From an uncultured Eudoraea sp. (GTDB lineage Bacteria; Bacteroidota; Bacteroidia; Flavobacteriales; Flavobacteriaceae): a stretch of DNA of 64,000 nt. Position numbers and translations under genes: made by a program. The stretch lies in the NCBI RefSeq assembly GCF_947490415.1, contig NZ_CANLGX010000003.1:455821-519820 (forward strand), read 5' to 3'. Shown here piece by piece: positions 15,138-24,009 of this stretch. The number at the start of each line of letters is the position of its first letter. The stretch's first letter is position 1. The notes beneath the pieces were generated by a model. That model ran no database searches, was not told the DNA's origin, and saw only the letters and a list, made by a program, of their open reading frames with translations.

Positions 15138-16802
15138 ATGAAAAATATATTGATTCTTTTTTTATGGTTTTTCTTTAGTCAGCCAAACCATGCGCATGAT
15201 CGGGCTCCCTTAATAGTGTCCCGGATTGATGACCCAATTGAATTGAGTAAGAAAATTATAAGTGAGAACACCGACTCCTGGAGCGAAGATGCAAAACGGC
15301 GAATACTTGAAACTTATGGATCCGGGAACTTGTCCAATGCAGCAAACAAGAATTATATTTTGCTGGAATCGCCTACCCTGGTATTTGATTATTTCCAAGG
15401 TGGATTTTCCAATTCACAAGAACTGTTAAGTAAAGATCTTTTTCTTAAAATTTTGAATCAGGCTGTCGATTCACCCGAGGTACTAAGTACAGAAGTAGCC
15501 AAAGCAAGTCTGGATCAAAGCCTGAAAGAATACCTTTTAGCCTATAACATAGTAAAGAAATTTAAAGAATCTAATTCTCTTAGCAACGAAGATGCTATTA
15601 AGTTTTTAGAAAATAGATTTGGATATGAGAAGCTTAGTTTCGCTAAAAATTTAAATAATGCCAGTTCAGAGAATTATAATCAGGTATCAAATAAAAAAAA
15701 CGCTAAAAAAGTAATTTCAAAAATAAATTTTATAAAAAAGACATATCCAAGTCAAATCCCTTTAATAAATGTTCTTGCAGAACTGGAAGAATTTTACCAG
15801 TTATTACAAGAGGCAAATATTGGATTAACTGCATATGTACCATATAATAATTTCAAAAATTCCGTTTATAAGTTAAATAAACAAAGAATAAACGAAAGAA
15901 TACAATGGCGTTCATCCATAGAAATTACCTATCCTACAACTGGAACTGTTTGGATTGCCCCTAGCCCTGTAGAAATAAAATGGTCTACATCTAATATGGA
16001 TGAAAGCAAAACTATTAAGTTCTTTTTAACCAGAGACGATGTGGTAGTGCAAGAACTAGGAGTTTTTAAAAACAATCACTTTGTAAAAGATGTAAAGCTT
16101 AGAAAAGGACTTCCCTCCGGAAATAAGTATAAAATTATGGGTATTGAACTCTTCCCTGTTAATAAATACCATATAGCGAAGTATGCCACTCCCTATTTTA
16201 CGATAAAAAAAGAAGATAAAATACCTGAAGAAATAATAGTTGATGCCCCTGCCGAAATAGTAGAAGCCCCCGCTGAAGTTATAGAGGCTCCTGTTGAAGT
16301 TCAAGAAGTTTCTGTAGAGCCAGTTCCGGAGCCCGCGAAAATAGTTGAGAAACTCGAAGCCCCGGCGCAAAAACCTATAGAGACAATTGCTATAGTAGAG
16401 GAAGAAACGAAAGAAATAGCAGTTAAGGAGGTAGTTAAGACTCCAAACCGAACTGTTTTTGAAGGAAGAAAAATTTCATATCAAAAAGAAATGATCGTAG
16501 AGAACGAAATAATAACTATAAGTCTTTATGACCATGGCAGAGCAGATGGTGACATTGTATCTATCTATCTAAATGGTGAGCAAATTGTAGCTAGTCATAT
16601 TTTAACATATAAGAAAAAGAGTTTTGAGGTAAAATTGAATTTAAACAAATCCAATGATCTATTTCTCTATGCCCATAATCTGGGTAATTTTCCTCCAAAT
16701 ACAGTCTCCTTAGAAATAAAAGATGGTTCAAATTCAGAAAATATTGTACTAAATTCTGACTTATCCAGTTGCGAGGCAGTATTAATAAGTGTAAAACAAT
16801 AA
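15138..16802 (+). CDS. Large secreted multidomain protein, unknown function
   Basis: A 554-residue exported protein with signal peptide KNILILFLWFFFSQPNHAHD. Residues about 30-240 form a helical domain. Residues about 265-360 look like an Ig-like beta domain (ITYPTTGTVWIAPSPVEIKW ... FLTRDDVVVQELGVF). About 370-445 is a low-complexity linker rich in APAE/APVE-type repeats (EAPAEVIEAPVEVQEV). The last 110 residues form a beta domain (TISLYDHGRADGDIVSIYLN ... LNSDLSSCEAVLI) seen at the carboxyl ends of other Bacteroidota surface proteins. I chose ATG at 15138, although TTG precedes it directly. The linker suggests it spans cell-wall or periplasmic space. Function unknown. Confidence 0.75.
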   Translation: MKNILILFLWFFFSQPNHAHDRAPLIVSRIDDPIELSKKIISENTDSWSEDAKRRILETYGSGNLSNAANKNYILLESPTLVFDYFQGGFSNSQELLSKDLFLKILNQAVDSPEVLSTEVAKASLDQSLKEYLLAYNIVKKFKESNSLSNEDAIKFLENRFGYEKLSFAKNLNNASSENYNQVSNKKNAKKVISKINFIKKTYPSQIPLINVLAELEEFYQLLQEANIGLTAYVPYNNFKNSVYKLNKQRINERIQWRSSIEITYPTTGTVWIAPSPVEIKWSTSNMDESKTIKFFLTRDDVVVQELGVFKNNHFVKDVKLRKGLPSGNKYKIMGIELFPVNKYHIAKYATPYFTIKKEDKIPEEIIVDAPAEIVEAPAEVIEAPVEVQEVSVEPVPEPAKIVEKLEAPAQKPIETIAIVEEETKEIAVKEVVKTPNRTVFEGRKISYQKEMIVENEIITISLYDHGRADGDIVSIYLNGEQIVASHILTYKKKSFEVKLNLNKSNDLFLYAHNLGNFPPNTVSLEIKDGSNSENIVLNSDLSSCEAVLISVKQ

Positions 16803-16903
16803 CTCTTTAAGGTAATACCCCTAGCTATACACGGGTGCTCGGCAAAAGCATCTTAATTTAGCAGCTCCAAAAATCAATAAACTACATAGAATAAAATAGT
16901 CCT

Positions 16904-18070
16904 CTAAATTTTTCTTCGAAGACGTTCTTTTTTTATCAGCTCCAATTCCCTATTTGTTTGTCCTGCTACTGAAGTATTTTCTTCGGCACGTCTTATTAAA
17001 TAAGGCATTACATCACGTACAGGTCCAAAAGGCAAATACTTTGCCACATTAAAACCCTTCTCAGCCAGATTAAAAGAAATATGGTCACTCATTCCGTAAA
17101 GTTGGCCAAACCAGATTCGGGTATCATTGTGTGAAATACCTTTTTGATCCATCAATTCAATTAATTTGTAAGAACTCAATTCATTATGGGTGCCCGAAAA
17201 AAGTGAGATCCTGTCCAGATGTTCAACTATATAGGCTACTGTTGCATCATAATTAGAATCACTTTCGGATTTAGTAGCACATATAGGGGAGGTATAATTA
17301 TATTCCAAAGCTCTTTCATTTTCCTTTTCCATATAGGCCCCGCGAACAGTCTTGATTCCTATTTTAAAATCTTCCTTCAGGGCTTTTGCATGAAGCTCTT
17401 TAAGGTAATCCATACGATCCCATCGGTAAAGTTGTAGTGTATTAAAAACAATAGCTTTTTCCTTATTGTATTTACGCATCATTTCCTCCACCAATTCATC
17501 TGCCGCATCTTGCATCCAGCTTTCTTCGGCATCTATTAAAAGTGGAACATCAAGGTCATATGCTTTTTTACATGTGGTCTCAAAACGGCCCACTACCCTA
17601 TCCCATTCTTCTTGTTCTTTTTTTGACAAAGATTTACCCTCTCCAATTTTATGAAAAAGTGACACTCTGCCATAACCACTAGGCTTAAAAACTGCAAAAG
17701 GAATAGCATCCAGTTCCTTTACAAAATCTAGTATCATTAAGGTTTTCTCAAGAGCGGCATCAAGAGGATCTTCTGTATCTTTACCTTCAACAGAATAATC
17801 AAGAACAGAACAAACACCTTTGCTCCACATTTTATCCACTACGGTCATACAATCGGCCTCACTTACACCTCCGCAAAAATGATCGAATACAGTTGCCCGA
17901 ATAAGGCCGTCAACTGGTAATCTTGCTTTTAGAGCAAAATTGGTCATTGCTGTACCAATTTTAACAAGTGGTTCATTAGCTATCATCTTAAAAAGAAAAT
18001 AGGCTCGCTCCAATTCAGAATCGGATTTAAGAGAAAATGCGGTTGAGGTATCTTCAAAAATTCTGTTCAT
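16904..18070 (-). CDS. Proline dehydrogenase
   Basis: A 388-residue single-domain proline dehydrogenase (PRODH), an FAD-dependent TIM barrel that oxidises L-proline to pyrroline-5-carboxylate and passes electrons to the quinone pool at the inner membrane. Family blocks: RATVFDHFCGGVS near residue 60, FAVFKPSGYGR, PLLIDAEESWMQDA (about 190-203), FNTLQLYRWDR, KTVRGAYMEKEN (about 255-266), FSGTHNELS, FGQLYGMSDHIS, LPFGPVRDVMPYLIRRAEEN with the substrate-contacting RR-x-x-EN. It is the monofunctional type, not a PutA fusion. It is divergent from aroB, a neighbour pair common in flavobacteria. Confidence 0.93.
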   Translation of the reverse strand: MNRIFEDTSTAFSLKSDSELERAYFLFKMIANEPLVKIGTAMTNFALKARLPVDGLIRATVFDHFCGGVSEADCMTVVDKMWSKGVCSVLDYSVEGKDTEDPLDAALEKTLMILDFVKELDAIPFAVFKPSGYGRVSLFHKIGEGKSLSKKEQEEWDRVVGRFETTCKKAYDLDVPLLIDAEESWMQDAADELVEEMMRKYNKEKAIVFNTLQLYRWDRMDYLKELHAKALKEDFKIGIKTVRGAYMEKENERALEYNYTSPICATKSESDSNYDATVAYIVEHLDRISLFSGTHNELSSYKLIELMDQKGISHNDTRIWFGQLYGMSDHISFNLAEKGFNVAKYLPFGPVRDVMPYLIRRAEENTSVAGQTNRELELIKKERLRRKI

Positions 18071-18092
18071 TATTACGAATTAGTTATCATTT

Positions 18093-18100
18093 CAAAGATA
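18093..18100 (-). promoter_or_regulatory. -7 element of proline dehydrogenase
   Basis: Read on the minus strand this is TATCTTTG, an exact TAnnTTTG, ending 22 bases before the start codon. No TTTG -33 box is visible. Confidence 0.45.
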
Positions 18101-18208
18101 ATAACAGAATTTGTATCCATTTACTAAAAAATTGCCTTTATTTTGTGCTTTGCTTTTAAAAAGGCATTTCTTTAGGATTATCAAGAAAGGTACTATAAAC
18201 TATAACCC

Positions 18209-19270
18209 ATGGAATCAATTACTTCTTTTTCTGCCCAAATCCATTTTAACTATTTGGGATATGAGGCTTTCGAATATCATTTAAAAAAATCAAACTATTC
18301 CAGTCTTTTTATACTTGTTGATGAAAATACCCGGGAGCATTGTCTGCCTAAATTTTTAGCAAGTGTTGGAGGGAGTTATGACTTCGAGATTATAGAGATA
18401 GAATCTGGTGAAATTAACAAAAGTATTACTAGTTGTATAAAAGTTTGGGAAGCGCTTTCACAAAAAGGCGCAGATAGACAGAGTTTGTTAATAAATCTCG
18501 GAGGGGGTGTTATTACAGATTTGGGTGGTTTTGTGGCTTCAACATTTAGAAGAGGTATAGATTTTATCAATATTCCCACAAGCCTCCTAGCTATGGTAGA
18601 TGCGTCAGTTGGAGGTAAGACCGGAGTTGATATGGGAATGTTAAAAAATCAGATAGGCGTAATAAACCAGCCTAAAATGGTGCTTATTATCCCTAAATTC
18701 CTAAACACATTAGATAAGAGGCAATTGAATAGCGGCTTTGCGGAAATGCTAAAACATGGCCTGATTGTTAGTGAACCCTTTTGGAGAGTTCTTAAACAAG
18801 TCAATTCTGTTGACCAATTGGAAGATCATATTTACGAATCTATAGTCATAAAAAATGAAATAGTTCGCCAGGATCCGAGGGAGAAAAGTCTTAGAAAAAT
18901 ATTAAATTTTGGTCATACCCTGGGTCACGCTATAGAATCCTATTTTTTAGAGAATGTGGAACGTGAGTCCCTGCTTCACGGTGAGGCAATTGCCATTGGT
19001 ATGATATTGGAAGCATTCCTATCACATCAACAAACCGGCCTAGGTATAAATCAATTGGAAGATATTAAGATGACAATACTCAGACATTTTAAAAAAGTTG
19101 AATTTAACGATGACGACATTCGTTCTATAATAGATCTACTGAAATACGATAAGAAGAATTCCCATGGAAGTGTTTTCTTCGTACTTCTAAAAAGGATTGG
19201 TGATGCCCAGATTGACAATAGAGTTCCTGATGATATTTTAAGCCAGGCATTTGCATACTACAAAGAATAG
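18209..19270 (+). CDS. aroB: 3-dehydroquinate synthase
   Basis: A 353-residue AroB, the second enzyme of the shikimate pathway, which converts DAHP to 3-dehydroquinate using NAD+ and a divalent metal. NAD-binding and active-site blocks are NLGGGVITDLGGFVASTFRR (about 94-113), NIPTSLLAMVDASVGGKTGV and GFAEMLKHGLI (metal-binding glutamate). Metal histidines are in NFGHTLGHAIES and LLHGEAIAIGM. Length and order of motifs are normal. The gene is divergent from proline dehydrogenase, and a small acidic protein gene follows on the same strand. Confidence 0.95.
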   Translation: MESITSFSAQIHFNYLGYEAFEYHLKKSNYSSLFILVDENTREHCLPKFLASVGGSYDFEIIEIESGEINKSITSCIKVWEALSQKGADRQSLLINLGGGVITDLGGFVASTFRRGIDFINIPTSLLAMVDASVGGKTGVDMGMLKNQIGVINQPKMVLIIPKFLNTLDKRQLNSGFAEMLKHGLIVSEPFWRVLKQVNSVDQLEDHIYESIVIKNEIVRQDPREKSLRKILNFGHTLGHAIESYFLENVERESLLHGEAIAIGMILEAFLSHQQTGLGINQLEDIKMTILRHFKKVEFNDDDIRSIIDLLKYDKKNSHGSVFFVLLKRIGDAQIDNRVPDDILSQAFAYYKE

Positions 19271-19386
19271 CAGCTACATATACTAAAATTGCTGTTTTAC
19301 AACTCTTTGAATTCCCAAAGGAAAAAAAAGTATAGTTTAGGTACAGGATTAAGACAACTGCTATAGTTGTATTCAAATACCTGCTT

Positions 19387-19707
19387 ATGAAACGTATACT
19401 CATTGATTACAAAAAATTAAACCCCCAAGTGACCGCTCTTCTGATTGAAACCTATCCCGACGGATATGGAGATGAAGATATAATTTCTTTTAGAAATGTT
19501 AACGGTGAATTCATTGAAGCCGTAGAACTACAAACTGCGGATACCCTATACCTTATTAAAATAAGTAAAAGTCTTTCTCATTTCATTGCTAATTTCGATG
19601 AAAACATAGACGAAGGGCTTGAAGCAATAAAAGATGAATCTATTGAAGGGCCTTCTTTAGAACTTAATATTGAAGAGGAAAATGAGGATGAAAAAGATTT
19701 TGATTAG
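19387..19707 (+). CDS. Small acidic conserved protein, unknown function
   Basis: A 106-residue soluble protein with a short alpha/beta domain (residues about 1-75: MKRILIDYKKLNPQVTALLI, YPDGYGDEDIISFRNVNGE, AVELQTADTLYLIKIS) and a very acidic tail of about 20 residues (EEENEDEKDFD). I recall proteins of this look next to aroB in other flavobacteria but know no function. Its stop overlaps the stop of the convergent DinB gene by four bases (19704-19707). Confidence 0.72.
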   Translation: MKRILIDYKKLNPQVTALLIETYPDGYGDEDIISFRNVNGEFIEAVELQTADTLYLIKISKSLSHFIANFDENIDEGLEAIKDESIEGPSLELNIEEENEDEKDFD

Positions 19708-20225
19708 TCTTTAAGGTAGCGCTCACGTAATACATTTCTATGGTGTTTCTGGTGGCCGCAACAAATGAAACCCAAAGCCGCAACACTCATAGGTGAATCA
19801 CTGGCAATTCCAGCTCTTTTTAATGTCTTCTCAGAAAATTTTTCAAAAAGAGCAATTGTAGACTTTCGTATGGTTCTATAATTTTCTATCACTTCTTGCT
19901 GATTCCAATTTTCTGCATCAGATTCCATAACAAACTTATCCTGATCGAATCCCGGTAAAGGTGTTTTGTCGTTTCTGGCAAATCGAAGCGCCCTATATTG
20001 AAATACGCGTTCCGTATCCAAGACATGGACCAAAACCTGGGCCACTGTCCATTTTCCCTCACTATAGGTATAATGAAATTTATCTTTCGGAATACTCGAA
20101 ATAAATAATGGAAAATTCTCCAATTGCCTTCTTAACATCTCCACTAATTCCACGTCACCCAAAGTAGCAATATACGGTTGGTAAAAGGGGTGATAATCTT
20201 CTTTTTTGAGTTCAGAACTCTTCAT
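19704..20225 (-). CDS. DinB-family protein
   Basis: A 173-residue four-helix-bundle protein of the DinB/YfiT metalloenzyme superfamily. Signature pieces are LVEMLRRQLENFPLFISS, YSEGKWTVAQVLVHVLDTER (the GKWSVxxxLxHxxDxE block with the first metal histidine, about residues 57-76), FARNDKTPLPGFDQD, and the closing ICCGHQKHHRNVLRERYL with the remaining histidines. Members often act as thiol-dependent transferases or hydrolases; the substrate is unknown here. The gene is single and convergent with the acidic protein at 19387. Confidence 0.86.
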   Translation of the reverse strand: MKSSELKKEDYHPFYQPYIATLGDVELVEMLRRQLENFPLFISSIPKDKFHYTYSEGKWTVAQVLVHVLDTERVFQYRALRFARNDKTPLPGFDQDKFVMESDAENWNQQEVIENYRTIRKSTIALFEKFSEKTLKRAGIASDSPMSVAALGFICCGHQKHHRNVLRERYLKD

Positions 20226-20364
20226 TTAAGGAAAATAACAATGTTAGTAGTATTTCTAAAAGTATTTTGTTTAAGGATAATGATTAATCTGAAGTTAACT
20301 AATGCCCATTGAAATTGCGGATATTCTGACAGATCAGCAATCTTAATTTATAAAATGTCCCATT

Positions 20365-20844
20365 TTATAATTCATTAAAAATGGTGTGCATCAAACGTTT
20401 TTTGTCATTAATACTCTCTTCCAGGGAAATCATAGTCTCCGTCCTGCTAATACCATCAATATCATCTATCTTAAATATGATATTTTTAGCATGGTTAGTA
20501 TCCTTTGCCCTTATTTTACAAAAGATGTTGAATTTACCAGTAGTAATATGTGCAACGGTAACATTGGGTATTTGATTCAAACGTTCTAAAACAAATTTGG
20601 TTTGATGTGTTTTTTCCAGAAAAATGCCCACATAAGCTATGAATGCATAACCCAGTTTTACATAATCCAGTGTAAGTGAAGATCCGCGTATAATTCCGGA
20701 TTCCTCCATCTTTTTAACCCTAACATGAACAGTTCCCGCAGATATTAGTAATTTTTTAGCTATATCAGTAAATGGTGTTCTGGTGTTGTCAATTAACATG
20801 TCCAGAATTTGATGATCTATTTCGTCTAGTTTTATTTTCCCCAT
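20365..20844 (-). CDS. Lrp/AsnC-family transcriptional regulator
   Basis: A 159-residue Lrp/AsnC-type regulator. The amino winged helix-turn-helix is KLDEIDHQILDMLIDNTRTP then TDIAKKLLISAGTVHVRVKK (about 6-45). It is followed by GIIRGSSLTLDYVKLGYAFIAYVGIF, which links into the carboxyl RAM/AsnC ligand-binding domain (FVLERLNQIPNVTVAHITTG ... FCKIRAKD). Such proteins sense amino acids and form octamers. The nearby proline dehydrogenase or M14 peptidase could be targets, but this is a guess. It has its own 107-base upstream region and no operon partner. Confidence 0.92.
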   Translation of the reverse strand: MGKIKLDEIDHQILDMLIDNTRTPFTDIAKKLLISAGTVHVRVKKMEESGIIRGSSLTLDYVKLGYAFIAYVGIFLEKTHQTKFVLERLNQIPNVTVAHITTGKFNIFCKIRAKDTNHAKNIIFKIDDIDGISRTETMISLEESINDKKRLMHTIFNEL

Positions 20845-20950
20845 TTTAAGAATAATTTTTACTTGGGGGTAAATTTAAGAATTTAAATGTAATAAATACT
20901 AGGTTTTTTTGAATTATGTGCAAAATATTATAGCTTTTTCACATGATAAT

Positions 20951-22054
20951 TTAAAAAAGGAGTTTACGCAATTTACTATCAGATTTTAAGAAATTGAGAT
21001 CATTTTGATCTTTACAATCAAGATATTTATGGCCAAAGCTATCCTTTAATTCACCAATAGCTTCTATAAAAGGGTTAAAAATTATAATTTCTTCATTCAA
21101 TATCTCTTTATAAAGAATGCCAATATTGTGGTCATATTTCTTATTAATAAGATTTGCATTTAATATTAAGACATCAAAATAACGTTTATTATTTTCAGGA
21201 ATGTCAAAATAAGTATCCAAACTGTATCCTTCAATTTTACGTTGAGCTATTACCGATATTGCAGTGAGTAAGGAGTAAAATACGAACTCCCTTGTTTGTT
21301 CTCTTTGGTAATCATCTGGAAAATGACCTGCTTCAAATAATATAGTGGGTGTTCCCAGTAGTTGAAATGTATCTCCAACACAATTGGGATTAAAGGCATC
21401 GTCATATCTTCCAATCTGATCCGGTATAACGGAAGACAAAGCTTTGTGTATGGCCGCAATAATTTTCATGCTTTGACCCCGGCTGGCTGAGACGTTACGT
21501 TGAATATCATGCGCAGGGGCCAAAAACGACAAAGTAGCTGGTTTCTCAAGACTACCCACATTAAAAATCGTTCGCTGATCATGGAGATTAAAACAATAAT
21601 CAGGCTTTATTTCATTATAAAGAACTCGCAGAATTCTGCTTTCTGGTTGACTTAATTCCATTGCGTCTCGGTTTAAATCTACTTTATTTGCATTTTCCCT
21701 GGTATAGTCCACAGCACCATCAGGATTTAAGACAGGAACAATTGTTAATGTGACTGATGATAAAATTTGAGTAACGAGTTCATTGGTCTTATTTAAATAA
21801 TTAATCAAATCCAGTACAGCTTTTGTGGTGGTGGTCTCATTACCATGCATCTGGGACCACATTAAAATTTTAATTTTACCGCTACCTAATGTTACTTTAT
21901 GAATGGGACTGTTTCTTACAGAAATCCCTAACTGAGAAACTTTACTCTGAATTGAATTTCTATTTATTACAGATTGCAGTTGTGAACGTCTGATATATCT
22001 TCCATGCACGGAAAGCTCTTTTATATCCTGATAATTTAAAGAAGAAAAATTCAC
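20951..22054 (-). CDS. M14-family zinc carboxypeptidase
   Basis: A peptidase of family M14. Zn ligands His and Glu lie in MWSQMHGNETTTTKAV (H-x-x-E), substrate-binding arginine in ENANKVDLNRDA, third ligand in CFNLHDQR, and the catalytic glutamate in TILFEAGHFPDD. It probably trims carboxy-terminal amino acids or cell-wall peptides; there is no clear signal peptide. The frame is open to a TTG at 22090, but that start lies inside an operator-like palindrome. GTG at 22052-22054 gives MNFSSLNYQDIKEL, which fits the family start better, so I use it. Three TACA-NN-TGTA sites stand 19 to 73 bases upstream, suggesting repression. Confidence 0.82.
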   Translation of the reverse strand: MNFSSLNYQDIKELSVHGRYIRRSQLQSVINRNSIQSKVSQLGISVRNSPIHKVTLGSGKIKILMWSQMHGNETTTTKAVLDLINYLNKTNELVTQILSSVTLTIVPVLNPDGAVDYTRENANKVDLNRDAMELSQPESRILRVLYNEIKPDYCFNLHDQRTIFNVGSLEKPATLSFLAPAHDIQRNVSASRGQSMKIIAAIHKALSSVIPDQIGRYDDAFNPNCVGDTFQLLGTPTILFEAGHFPDDYQREQTREFVFYSLLTAISVIAQRKIEGYSLDTYFDIPENNKRYFDVLILNANLINKKYDHNIGILYKEILNEEIIIFNPFIEAIGELKDSFGHKYLDCKDQNDLNFLKSDSKLRKLLF

Positions 22055-22072
22055 AATAGAGTTAATTAATAT

Positions 22073-22127
22073 TACAAATGTAAAGGACAAATCAATTACA
22101 AATGTGATTAAATTAGTTACATTTGTA
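22073..22127. promoter_or_regulatory. Three TACA-NN-TGTA operator-like palindromes
   Basis: TACAAATGTA at 22073-22082, TACAAATGTG at 22097-22106 (one mismatch) and TACATTTGTA at 22118-22127 are spaced 24 and 21 bases apart (about two helical turns). The core TACANNTGTA is the form bound by BlaI/MecI/CopY-type repressors. They sit just upstream of the M14 peptidase start and about 195-250 bases before the XRE gene. No BlaI-like gene is in the window. Confidence 0.6.
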
Positions 22128-22321
22128 AACAGAATAGGTGATTTTTCGCAGCGTTTTGAGTACCGTTGTAAACAAATAAAGGTTAGTTTATTAAAATAAA
22201 CTTAATAAATTGTATTTCAGCTATTTAAATACCTTTAATTCTATTATTTATATAATATTTATTGATTCAAATTAAATACTTATATCCAAAGAAAAAAAAT
22301 ATTTAATTAGATTATTGTACA

Positions 22322-22690
22322 ATGGTAAACACAGAAGAATTTGTACGGCGTTTAGAAAAAATATTAAATTATTATGGGCTTTCAGCATCTGCTTTTGCAG
22401 ATAAGATAGCAGTCCAAAGATCTACCATTTCCCATTTGCTTACAGGCAGAAATAAACCCAGCCTTGAATTCGTACTAAAAGTTGTAAAGTCATTTCCAGA
22501 AGTTAACCTTTATTGGCTGCTCAACGGAAAAGGTGCCTTTCCTGCAGTTCAAAAAGAAACAACGCTACCCTACTCTCCCGAAACAGTATCCTCCACGGAA
22601 AACCCGTCCAATTCGAAATCAATTAAAAAAATAATCATTTTTTATGAAGATGGTAGTTTTGAGGCATTTAATAAAAATAAGGGGCAATAG
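22322..22690 (+). CDS. XRE-family transcriptional regulator
   Basis: A 122-residue protein with an amino-terminal lambda-repressor-like helix-turn-helix: FVRRLEKILNYYGLSASAFA, then DKIAVQRSTISHLLTGRNKP (recognition helix) and SLEFVLKVVKSFPEVNLYWL ending in LLNGKGAF, the normal flavobacterial form. The last 50 residues are a flexible Ser/Pro/Thr linker and a short beta hairpin (KKIIIFYEDGSFEAF). A palindrome, ATTGTACAAT (22314-22323), overlaps its start codon and could be an autoregulatory site. The gene is divergent from the M14 peptidase, so it is one candidate for the protein bound to the TACA-NN-TGTA sites. Confidence 0.88.
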   Translation: MVNTEEFVRRLEKILNYYGLSASAFADKIAVQRSTISHLLTGRNKPSLEFVLKVVKSFPEVNLYWLLNGKGAFPAVQKETTLPYSPETVSSTENPSNSKSIKKIIIFYEDGSFEAFNKNKGQ

Positions 22691-22758
22691 CAGCATCACT
22701 TCATAAATTCGTATAATACTCCGCCTAGATATCCGTACTATTTTGTTATTTTGCAACT

Positions 22759-23133
22759 ATGAAATGGTCCTTCCTCATAGTTTGTGTTTTTCTTATAGCA
22801 AACTCGTGTTACCAACCTGAAAGAGACTGCAAAGCTTTTAAATATGGAACTTTTACATTTTCTTCAACCATAAATAATGAAGAAAAGACTACCACATTTG
22901 TTCGATATGAAAATATTGAGATCGATTTTTATGAAGGAAAAAGTGACACGTCATCCTTAAGGTGGATAAATGATTGCGAGTATATAGTGAAGAAAATAAA
23001 ACCCAGGAATAGGGCTGAAGAGAAATCAATTCATATAAAAATAAGAACCACAACAGATAGCTCTTATACTTTTGAGTACGGTATTGTAGGGGAAACAAAT
23101 AAATCTGTGGGAACTGCTATAAAAATTAAGTAA
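22759..23133 (+). CDS. Small lipoprotein
   Basis: A 124-residue predicted lipoprotein: signal MKWSFLIVCVFLIANSC with the lipobox cysteine at residue 17. The mature part is a compact beta-rich domain with two more cysteines (DCKAFKYGTFTFSS and WINDCEYIVKKIKP). Similar proteins near terC are often mislabelled as topoisomerase-related because parC/parE are close by; there is no topoisomerase homology here. It is followed after two bases by terC on the same strand, so the two are cotranscribed. Function unknown. Confidence 0.75.
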   Translation: MKWSFLIVCVFLIANSCYQPERDCKAFKYGTFTFSSTINNEEKTTTFVRYENIEIDFYEGKSDTSSLRWINDCEYIVKKIKPRNRAEEKSIHIKIRTTTDSSYTFEYGIVGETNKSVGTAIKIK

Positions 23134-23135
23134 TA

Positions 23136-23951
23136 ATGTTTGAAATTTTAACTAGCCCGGATGCCTGGGTAGCTCTGTTAACCTTAACCTTCTTAGAGAT
23201 AGTATTAGGTATAGATAATATTGTATTTATATCGATTGCCGCAAACAAGTTGCCTGCAAAGGATCAGCGCAAAGCTACAAATCTGGGATTAATTTTGGCT
23301 ATGCTACAGCGCATCATATTGTTGTTTGCAGTTTCTTTTCTTATTGGTTTAAAGATTCCCTTTTATTATATAGATGCCTCCTGGATCTCTATAGGAATTA
23401 GTGGCCAGGCCCTGATCCTTTTTTTTGGAGGTCTTTTCCTATTATATAAAAGCACTTCAGAAATTCATGAAAAGGTGGAGATGCCAGAACATGACGAAGA
23501 CGCACTAAAATCCAGGAATATTACCACGCTCTCTAAAGCAATTGTGCAAATTGTTATAATTGATTTTATATTTTCCATAGATTCAATATTAACAGCTGTA
23601 GGCATGACTAATGGCATTGGTGATAAGCCTATGGATGCTTTGGTCCTAATGGTTATTGCTGTAGTTATTTCTATCATAATCATGATGGTTTTTGCTAATC
23701 CTATCCGGGTTTTTATTAATAATCACCCATCCATGCAGATACTCGCTCTTTCCTTTTTAATTCTAATAGGATTTATGCTAATTGCTGAAGCTGCACATTT
23801 GAGCCATGCAAGAATATTTAATCAGGAGATTGGAGCTATTCCGAAAGGATATTTATATTTTGCCATTGCCTTCTCTTTATTGGTAGAGTTTTTGAATATG
23901 AAGATTCGCAAAAAAAATAATTTAAAAAAGGTTCCGGAAAAGCAAAAATAA
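23136..23951 (+). CDS. TerC-family membrane protein
   Basis: A 271-residue inner-membrane protein of the TerC family with about seven helices. The two pseudo-repeat acidic motifs are EIVLGIDNIVFISIAANKLP (about residues 21-40) and VQIVIIDFIFSIDSILTAVG (about 136-155). The aspartates in GIDN and FSID are the ones thought to handle metal. TerC homologs (Alx, MntX/MeeF) export Mn2+ or metallate exoenzymes; tellurite resistance is the historical label. The gene follows a lipoprotein gene by two bases. Confidence 0.92.
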   Translation: MFEILTSPDAWVALLTLTFLEIVLGIDNIVFISIAANKLPAKDQRKATNLGLILAMLQRIILLFAVSFLIGLKIPFYYIDASWISIGISGQALILFFGGLFLLYKSTSEIHEKVEMPEHDEDALKSRNITTLSKAIVQIVIIDFIFSIDSILTAVGMTNGIGDKPMDALVLMVIAVVISIIIMMVFANPIRVFINNHPSMQILALSFLILIGFMLIAEAAHLSHARIFNQEIGAIPKGYLYFAIAFSLLVEFLNMKIRKKNNLKKVPEKQK

Positions 23952-24009
23952 AATCCAGGCAGGATTAACCTGTCGCGCTATAGCTTTAAGGTCATTGCTC
24001 GACTATTAG

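Noticed and set aside
22759-23133. Topoisomerase-related label for the small lipoprotein near terC
   Set aside because: It has a lipobox and a small beta domain only; no topoisomerase motif is present.
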